Shown here piece after piece: positions 33,701 through 41,207 of a DNA stretch of 41,207 nucleotides. The notes beneath the pieces were generated by a model. It was given only the letters and a program-made list of their open reading frames with translations. It made no database searches and was not told the DNA's origin. Origin of the DNA: Smittium culicis (taxonomy: Eukaryota; Kickxellomycota; Harpellomycetes; Harpellales; Legeriomycetaceae). The stretch lies in contig LSSN01005344.1 of assembly GCA_001970855.1 (NCBI GenBank), positions 1 through 41,207 on the forward strand, written 5' to 3'. Each line of letters begins with the position of its first letter. Position 1 is the first letter of the stretch. Position numbers and translations under genes: made by a program.

Positions 33701-36700
33701 AGTTACCATTAACCTAATTCTACCAATTGCTTTTATCTCCCTCAACCAAGAAAAAATATCGCTTCTAAAAAATTATATGGAAACTATATCTCTTTGGCTA
33801 AATAAACAACAACAGCTTCAGAGCCAGAGCTTGAGTCTTGATTCTTCTGGCAAATTAAACGACAAAATTTTATCAGTTTTATCTGCCAACTTGTCTGAAA
33901 TTGTCATAACTATAGAAAATAGCCTGAAACATGAAATCCATTTAAATAGCACTACTGCATTTGTTATTGCTGGGCTTGTTGAAGATGAAAAAACTTACTG
34001 CCATTTGCATAGCCAAAGTTTGGATATTCATTCTATAAATAAAAATTTAGAGATTTTACAAATTATCAGTAGCACGGCCTGCAAAAGAAGTTTTGATAAT
34101 ATTAAACTCCCGCAACTCAGTTTCGACTACTTGATGACACCTAAAGTCGAGGACTTAAATGAACTGGTAATCCGAGTCGATTGGTCAACATTAGATCTAG
34201 AACACATTGATACAATTAAAAATGATCTGGTTGACTTTTTTAGCCCTGGTAATCATGAAATTTCTCAGCCCCCAGCTAATGATACTGATTTTAGATCTAC
34301 CCCTAAATCTAATTCTGTCAAAAAATTACAAGAAAGCGATAACTTATACTATATAAGCTCGCCTAGCAGCAGCCCAGATCCAACAGATCAACTAGAAACT
34401 AGTCCTTTACAGCTCTACCTTTTCATTAGAAACATTTCATTTAGATGCGCCATTGGATCGGAAAATATCAATTTGCCTATAAATAAAAGTTGCCCAAAGT
34501 CGATTGTACTTGCGGTAGAATCAATAATATTTATTAACCTTTTTAGCCCGCAAAATTCAATCAGCAGCGCTGACAACGACACTTATAAATTTATAACTAG
34601 TGGTATTCTACTTTTTGGTGAGCCAAGTTTCGCTTCCGAAATGGCAAAAAACTTGATGCCATTCCCAAACACCTCTCTTGACAATAAGAGCTCTAACGCT
34701 CTTGTAAATTTGGAAAAGTTTTGGTCTAATCAAGGACTTATTTCTCTTTTACACATTGTAACGATTGATTTTTGTATAAAACAAAAACTCGGAATTGTCG
34801 AGTGCGAAACTATAAAAATCGATGTTAACCGAGATACTGTTAAAACAATAAAACTGGTTTCTGATTTTCTTGGTGCAAAGTTTTCAAATAGCAACGAGAA
34901 TAGCAATAAAAACAATGATAGCATTTTTAACTTTGGCAGCAACGCTTCTAATGATGTTGATGTCTTTAATGATGTTGATATACACGCATTTAAACCTAAA
35001 AACTCTATCGAATCTATTAATAACACCTTTTCCAAACTTTCTTTAAACAAACCTACCCATAACTTGACCTCCTCAGTTTATAGCAATGAAATTTCTCAAA
35101 TGGGAAATAGCAATATGACTAGCTCCACTTCAGTTAATACTACTCCCAACATAAATGACGAATATCTCGAGCCTGAATATGAAAACGTTTCTGCAAGTGA
35201 AGCTCAAGGAATAATGCTAGAGTTTAGAAAAAAAGCGAGTGAATATAGGTCTCAAGGACAAGAACTAAATGAATTCCAAAACTTGGATTTTAACTATTTA
35301 GATGATAATGATTCTCACCTCTATAGCTCAAATAAAAAAGCTATTGTTCCGAGAAACATTCCTCATTCACATTCCTATAATAGCAACATTGAGCCTTCCA
35401 ACCCAAGCTCAAGCAAAATTGGGGTTAAAATCAACGCCAAGATTAACTCTGTTAATAAAATTAGCGAAGATAAGCAAGATATGAAAACATTTAGTTATGT
35501 AGATGACTCGAGTATTGATTGGATCGAAGACTACATAGGAGAAAGTGCAGAATCCAGCATCAACGGTTCAAACTCTCAAAAGTCTATTGCAGACGAAAAT
35601 GTGGCCAAGGATGACCCTTCACATATTAAACGTGAGCTAAAATTCAAGCTAAACTTAGCAATAGGCAAAATTCAAGTATTTTTGTTTGATTCAAATAGTT
35701 GGTCTACAGATGATGGTCCTATAAAACTTAACTTTAATCAAAAACCACAAATTGAATTTGAACTTAAAAACAAAAGGCTTCAGTTTGTTATGTACGAAGA
35801 CAGCTCTGATATCAAATGGGACCTTGTTACCAACTTGAGCCAAATCAATATTTACGATTTGATTGAAAACTCGCAATGGAGTAAATTCTTAACTAGAATG
35901 CAGGAGAGCGATTATAAAAACTATGGAATTCACCCAACTTTATTCCACTCGGAGTCTAATCAAGTCACAAACATTCCAAACATTGAATGGATTAAAAGCA
36001 GTAAATACACTGATCCAATTCTCCCTGACATTTTAAAAGTAAGAATAGAAGCTGTCCGAGTAAAAAACAACAATGCTACTTTCTCAGGTCAACATATTCA
36101 GTCCAACGATGAAGCTATCGAATATAGGCTAGACTTTGGTATATCGCCTATTAGATCCTATATTGACCAAGATGCGTTGGTATTTTTGATAGGATTTTTC
36201 TCTAGCAATGAAAGTGAACCTGTAAATAAAGCTGGAAAGAATTTAAATAGTCCTACAGATGCCAGAAATAATATAGGGTATTATAAAACAAAGAAGAGAA
36301 GCTTGAATGATTCTAACAGCAGCCCTTACTTTCAAGCAGTTAGCATTTCTCAAATTATTTTAAAGTTCGACTATAAACCAAAGCTATACCCGTTGGCTAG
36401 CAATGATCTTCTGCCAGATTCCCTAAATAAACTTCCTTTAGTTGTTGAAATTTTAAACTTAATAGCAATTGAAGAGGCGTCCCTATCTCTTAGACCTATT
36501 CAGCTTCGTGGTATAAGCGGCTTCGATAGCCTAGTAGCGAAAGCATTGCAGATTTGGATGCCCCATGTTAGAGAAAGCCAAATTCCTGGAGTTGTTGGTA
36601 GTATAACACCGTTGAAGCCTCTGTCTAACTTAGGAACTGCTATGGTTGACATGGTTGTTCTCCCGATTAGCGAATACAAAAAGAATGGGAAATGGTACAA

Positions 36701-37816
36701 AGGGTTCCAAAAAGGGCTTAATGCTTTAGCTAAGGTCAGCGCAGTTGAAACTATGAATATAAGCACTAAATTGGCTGTAAACGCCCAGAATATTTTCGAG
36801 CAAGCTGGCGAAATATTGAATGTGCCAACCTCCAACTCGCAATTTACTAACGGCGGTTTTAGTGAAAGTGATGGAATTGGAAAAGACGGTAAGTTTTATT
36901 GATTAAAAATCATTTTATTATTTTTAGCTTGAATATCAATTTTTTTTTTCTTATCTGCCTGATGAGTGCAAAGACATCATGGATAATTCCTATTTTCATT
37001 GTTTTTTTTTTTTTTTCGTATAGTTTTTCTTTTATATCAACATCCTATTTAATTATTTATTTGAATAATCCTAATAATAGGTCCTTCAAGTAATAAGAGC
37101 AAATATGCATCACAACCAAGAAATGTAACTGAAGGTGTTAAACAAGCCTACCACGGCATGGCTAGAAATTTTGGGCAAGTTGCGCAAACAATATTGGCTA
37201 TTCCAATTCAGATTAGTGAGGGAGGCGATGACGATAGTGTTCATTTCGGCTACGTTGACTCCAAAACGAGCAATGATGAAGAAAATGATCACCTACCAGC
37301 AGAGTCTTCATCTAATCAAGGCAATTTTATAGATGATAGTGATTTTGAAGAGTATGGAGCTAGTCAGCAAGAACGAGAAGACAGCGACGATCAATTTGTA
37401 TTTTTAGATTATTCAAACTCCAAAACTCGGAAACATGGTTCAAATAGTTTAGGAGCCACAACATCTGTAAGCAGTTCTGGTGGAGGGATTTCCGGAAAAC
37501 AAAGGGCTAGAGTAAATAGCTCAGTTAAAAATGTAGTTAGAGCAGTTCCAGTAGCTATTTTGAACCCTATCATTGGGGCATCAGAAGCGGTATCAAAAAC
37601 GTTGCTTGGACTTCGTAACTCGCTTGAAAAAAACAGAAACGAAAAGCTGCAAGATGTAAGAATTCATTATTTTAATATCAATTTTTACTTTTTTTTTTTT
37701 TTTAAATCTTGATCACATTTAAAAAATGATACTAGAGGTTTCGCTTGCTATTACTAAAATTTTTATTTTTTTCCTAATTTCTATTGTAGAAATATAAGGT
37801 TAGGTCCAAGCGGTAA
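30743..37816 (+). CDS. ATG2: Autophagy lipid-transfer protein Atg2, four exons
   Basis: Exons 30743-31118, 31201-36888, 37081-37655 and 37790-37816 encode 2221 aa, within the family range (yeast 1592, human 1938-2078, filamentous fungi over 2000). Residues 1-125 are the chorein_N domain (MWPSNWGFSIF, LDVQISSGICVLKNVKLDEEAI). The middle is beta-rich, interrupted by long Ser/Asn-rich loops. The C-terminal ATG2_CAD region includes LRPIQLRGISGFDSLV, WMPHVRESQIPGVVG (Trp at 1911), MVVLPISEYKKNGKWYKGFQ, QPRNVTEGVKQAYHGMARN and VPVAILNPIIGASEAVSKTL, all clear family matches. Atg2 is a rod that bridges ER and phagophore with Atg18 and Atg9 and moves phospholipids for autophagosome growth. The last exon adds only KYKVRSKR and a stop. 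The 192-nt intron 2 has a T-rich tract before its acceptor. ERG28 converges on the 3' end. Confidence 0.98.
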
Positions 37817-38164
37817 CCAATTGAATAAAAACACCTGGATTTTCTAAAATCTGTTTAGATGTTTTATGAAAACTTTTATATTAGTGTAGATACTATGACA
37901 ATTTTATATATTTTTATTAATTTAATTAAACATGAATATGACTATTAACTATATCTTTTGTATTTAAATATAATATGATACGCTTTGTATTTATATAATT
38001 AAATTAAAAGAGCAAATAAGTGTATTAGTATCATTAAACAAGGCAAAGCCAAGATTAAAATTAAAATTGGTTAATAAGGCATGGGTCGTTTTCACGTTTG
38101 GGTTGAAAAGAGTGCATATTTCAGGATACTAGATTGCTGAAAGCATTATGAATTGTTTTTAAGC
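37817..38164. other. Convergent intergenic region, ATG2 / ERG28
   Basis: These 348 A/T-rich bases contain the 3' ends of both genes. No additional feature was recognised. Confidence 0.5.
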
Positions 38165-38918
38165 TTAGCCAGAAATGTGGGATGAGCGTTCTATAAGCAT
38201 CCAAGTGATACAAGTACCTAAACATAAAAGAAAGGTGTAAACATTCAACAAATAAATTGTAGTATAAATAAAGAGTGGCAGTAGAATAGTAAAAAACTGC
38301 AAACAATAGAATGAAGAATAGAATAATGGTTATACCAGCAGTAATCAAAGTGCTTAGAACAGGGCTGAAAAATTTAGCGGTCTTGAAAATGAAAATTTCA
38401 GATAGAAAATGGCATGCAGCAATAGCGTAAGAAGATATTGTAATATCGTACAATCTAAAGTTATATTCAAAGGAAATTATTGCTAAAATTAAAATTAAAA
38501 TTAAAAAAAAGTCGGCTTGATAATAGTAAAATATTTAATGAGGAATAAGCGGTTCTTACACCGGATTACTCAAGTCCATTGAGCATTTGTAACGCAGAAT
38601 TGCGGATAAAACTGTCCAAGCAGCAAAAGTATGCGAGCTAAGAGGAGTCACTAAAAATCCAAGAATAAAATGATTAGATGCAGTAATTTATAAAATCACG
38701 ATTAGTCGCTTTATTATCAAAGTTCTAGGTATTGAAGTGCTTAGATTTTGTCTATAAGAGAATAAATAGCTAGTATTACCTTCATGGCTTCTACGGCTGT
38801 ACAATTTTCTTGTTAGACCTAGAGGCTGGATCATGCATTGAACAGAATTAAAAACCGATAAGATCGAAGAAACGAATATTATGTTTGGTAAAGTAACAAG
38901 GCCAAGTAAATTGCTCAT
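38165..38918 (-). CDS. ERG28: Ergosterol biosynthesis scaffold protein Erg28, four small exons
   Basis: Exons on the complement are 38918-38780, 38650-38560, 38454-38336 and 38217-38165, encoding 133 aa (yeast Erg28 148, human 140). The protein matches the family end to end: an N-terminal membrane segment IIFVSSILSVFNSVQ, LGLTRKLYSRR, SHTFAAWTVLSAILRYKCSM, the YAIAACHFLSEIFIFKTAKF block at about 86-105 (yeast HFGSELLIFRTCKL), and the closing ITWMLIER. Four hydrophobic helices are visible. Erg28 sits in the ER membrane and tethers the C-4 demethylation enzymes Erg25, Erg26 and Erg27. Exon 2 ends at a GTGTAAGA sequence where only the inner donor (GTAAGA) keeps the frame and the family alignment. 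No single exon exceeds 139 nt. Confidence 0.93.
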
Positions 38919-40467
38919 TTTCGAAACTGTAGCAGCAAGTGAATCTATTCTTGAATAAAATTTGGATATAAATTAAAGTAGCAGGCAAACACAAAAATTG
39001 AAAAACTTTGTAAACAATTTAATTTTAGTAAACGCGGGTAATTTCATAAAAGAGGTATTTATTTGCTTTTTTGAAATTTGAGATAAATTACTAAAAAATT
39101 GCTTAAACATTGAAATTTTCTGGCCCTTAGACTTACTTTTGAGCTTATATGAGATGTTATGGACTAGGGAATCTTGAGAATAGCTGCACTACAAGTAATT
39201 CATGTGTTTTTATACTTTTTTACTGCATGAAAGACTCTTACCAAAAAAATGTTATTGACACTTATTTAGAAATTGATTATTAGCTGTATAATTTAAACAA
39301 TTCCTCAAAGACAGAACATACATACTCACATCACGCATATATACTTCAATCCATTTCACGCACCTACTTACATCAATTAGGTCTTCAAAGTTTCATATCC
39401 AGAGCTGAATATAAATATTAATTGATATATAGACCTAATATCAAAAGTATGCACTATGAATGCTTAGGCTTTGTCCTCACTAGACACTCTTTAATTTTTT
39501 GTATCAATTTATGTATTGCTTTATTCTAACCCTTTTACGGGCTTTACCATAAAACTTCGAGCATTGTTATCGCACCAATAAAACCCTTCTTTTGATAAAA
39601 TAAAAAAATTCACCTCTTTTGTAGGTGATGCTTGTTTATAATTCGAGTTTATTAATTCGTTAATGACTTTATTCAATTTTTCTATTTGCTACTTAGTTTT
39701 TATAAGCCAATAGTTTAATGCTTTCGCAGAATATGTTATTTGTTTGAAATTTGACTGACTATTTATTATAGCTTTAAAACAGTACATTACCTTCTAAAAG
39801 GCCAAGTAACTAAAAAGTAATTGCTGCAAAGCCATTAGTATATAAAATATAAAGTATACGTAGTAACAAATATATGCAAATGTATTTTTAATATACACAA
39901 ATGAAACTACTCAGATATTGATTTGTTCTATAGATAATGTTTATATTAGTGTTAACAAATTTGCTTATATTGGTGCTTAATATATCACTACTTAACTAAC
40001 GTTGCATTGATACTATTCACTTCAAATAATATTTTATCCATCTAATAAATATTTTGATAAAGCGTATTCACATATAGTGCTTGAATCAGAAAGTTATAAA
40101 ATCAGCCTTTATTTCTCTAACTTTAAACCTATTTCAAAATGGCGAAAATTTCAATAAAAATCATTAAAAGGAATGCCACATTAGGCAAAACTCAGAAAAA
40201 AATCTTGAATCTATTATTTTTTTACATTATATTTATATATTATAATAATATACTAAAGCAATCAAAAAGCATAGTGAGCTGTAAATTGTAGATTTGTAAC
40301 AGTACTGCTTGTTGAATAAAGTTTTGACTTTACTACTAGTTACAAGTATTTACACTATGAACAAGGCTATATATGATTCTCTGTTGGTATAATAAAGCAT
40401 ATAGGAGATTCTGAACATAGAAAGCACTTTGTTGATGCTAATGCTTATTCGACCGAATATTTATTTC
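38919..40467. other. A/T-rich intergenic region right of ERG28
   Basis: These 1.5 kb begin with the ERG28 promoter. I see no frame of note. A small hairpin, TCACCT/AGGTGA with a 7-base loop, occurs near 39611-39630. The remainder is low-complexity A/T DNA leading to the transposon-like block. Confidence 0.45.
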
Positions 40468-40706
40468 AAATTATGTTTAATAAACTCTCTGAGAAAAAAA
40501 GAAAGAAAAAAGACCGAATATTTATAAATATATATAATAATTAGCAGGATTTTTATCCTTGAACCAATGCCCAGTGGGTATGGAGCTGCTAGAGCGGCGG
40601 AGGGGGGTCGGTTGAAAAATTATTTTTTTAATATTTTTTTAACTTTTTAAATATTTTTTATTAGTTTTTATATACTTTTAAATTATGTTTAATAAACTCT
40701 CTGAGA
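40468..40706. mobile_element. Small insertion-like block flanked by 27-bp direct repeats
   Basis: Two identical 27-base copies (AAATTATGTTTAATAAACTC...) occupy 40468-40494 and 40680-40706. The 185 bases between them contain A-rich sequence, a GC-rich core of about 55 bases (40560-40614) and a T-rich tail. The core, TGCCCAGTGGGTA followed by TAGAGCGGCGGA, faintly recalls a tRNA-derived SINE head, but no clean B box is present. A shorter repeat, GACCGAATATTTA, is at 40451-40463 and 40512-40524. Long flanking duplications next to A-rich tails suggest retroposition. Confidence 0.5.
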
Positions 40707-41207
40707 CAAAAAAAAAAAAAAAAAAACCTTATTTAGCGACGTTGTGAAGGGAAATGACCCTCATTGCCTCACAAATGAGGTAAAAAACAGCAACACTGCT
40801 GATTATACTAGGGTTAATAACCAACATAGGCTAAACCATGATCCCCGATCACAACTTAGCAACAAAAAAATGCAAAAAAGCTCAGCCAAAAAAATCCACG
40901 CAGGAAGAAAAGGAAATCTGACAGACATGAGCATGTATAAGGAGGTTTCCATCAAGCATATGCTTTTTGGAGGTGAAATGACCTGCCTCAAGAAGTTCTG
41001 CATTGGCGGCTCTGACATGAAAGTCGGCTGTTCATGGGCCCAATTCAAAGGGAACCACATCGATGCCCTTGAGGTTGTATTCATCGCTCTTAAAGATGTG
41101 TCGTACATTAGACAGGACGACCATCGCGCCGGCACCACATATATGATTTTTAACAATATTAAAGACGCAAATGATCTCATGTCAACTAAATTGGTCTATA
41201 ACGACAA
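40705..41207 (+). CDS. Partial ORF of a probable retrotransposon (ORF1/gag-like), runs off the right edge
   Basis: After an A18 run the base composition changes to much more GC, and the + frame stays open for 167 codons to the edge. The first ATG is at 40870 (MQKSSAKKIHAGRKGN). Further on it reads KHMLFGGEMTCLKKFCIGG, then VGCSWAQFKGNHIDALEVVF, GTTYMIFNNIKDANDL and STKLVYND. The alternation of strands and helices resembles an RRM-like nucleic-acid-binding fold as in LINE ORF1 proteins, but no zinc knuckle or polymerase is inside the window. The poly(A), flanking repeats and composition point to a mobile element. The start is uncertain because coding-like sequence continues upstream of the ATG to about 40730. 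A cellular gene of foreign composition is the alternative. Confidence 0.5.

Noticed and set aside
40803..41180. 125-codon complement frame at the right edge
   Set aside because: The + frame over the same DNA is open to the edge and has a more ordinary protein composition. The complement frame is Ser/Leu/Phe-rich like a shadow frame.
1..41207. tRNA, rRNA, snRNA or CRISPR arrays
   Set aside because: I looked for T-arm/B-box strings, U6-like boxes and regularly spaced repeats on both strands. Nothing convincing was found, though a covariance-model scan would be more sensitive.

Overview
This window is nuclear DNA from an AT-rich fungus. The gene set (Atg2, Dcp2, Erg28, Vma12, an RNase P subunit, an importin, a mitochondrial PDK/BCKDK-type kinase and two enzymes ending in a peroxisomal SKL tail) is eukaryotic. 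Most genes are split by short GT-AG introns of about 65-340 nt with A/T-rich flanks. ERG28 together with peroxisomal fatty-acid enzymes and ATG2 points to a fungus. The low GC, small introns and gene-poor spans with retroelement debris would fit an early-diverging lineage such as Kickxellomycotina/Harpellales, but that placement is a guess.

Layout from left to right: the start of a hydrophobic ORF leaving the left edge (-); a three-exon RPP14-like RNase P/MRP subunit (-, 405-1387); a four-exon XAP5/FAM50 gene (-, 1850-3202); an 8.8 kb gene-free span (3203-12047) with LINE-type reverse transcriptase remains and short hairpins; importin-11/Kap120 (+, 12048-15492); an intronless PDK/BCKDK-family kinase (+, 17138-18484); VMA12/TMEM199-like V-ATPase assembly factor (-, 18970-20265), divergent from DCP2 (+, 20848-22365); a peroxisomal 4CL-like acyl-CoA ligase (-, 22750-24771) and a peroxisomal TesB/ACOT8-type thioesterase (-, 25747-27339) in tandem; a 3.4 kb non-coding stretch with a strong hairpin; the large autophagy gene ATG2 (+, 30743-37816); ERG28 (-, 38165-38918); and, at the right edge, a compositionally foreign block with direct repeats and the open 5' part of a probable retroelement ORF.

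All gene models were spliced by hand. Every junction listed keeps the reading frame, and the joined proteins match the family in length and motif order. Several genes (RPP14, ERG28, the 5' half of the thioesterase, and the N-terminal parts of FAM50 and VMA12) are built from exons too short to stand out as ORFs. Functionally the genes are mostly housekeeping: RNA processing and decay (RPP14, FAM50, DCP2), nuclear import (IPO11), mitochondrial dehydrogenase control (PDK/BCKDK), vacuolar acidification (VMA12), peroxisomal acyl-CoA metabolism (ligase plus thioesterase), autophagosome lipid transfer (ATG2) and sterol synthesis (ERG28). I found no tRNA, rRNA or CRISPR, and no convincing novel multigene system. 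The most interesting items are the PTS1 enzyme pair, a shared C-rich upstream motif, a 22-bp hairpin and the transposon boundary.
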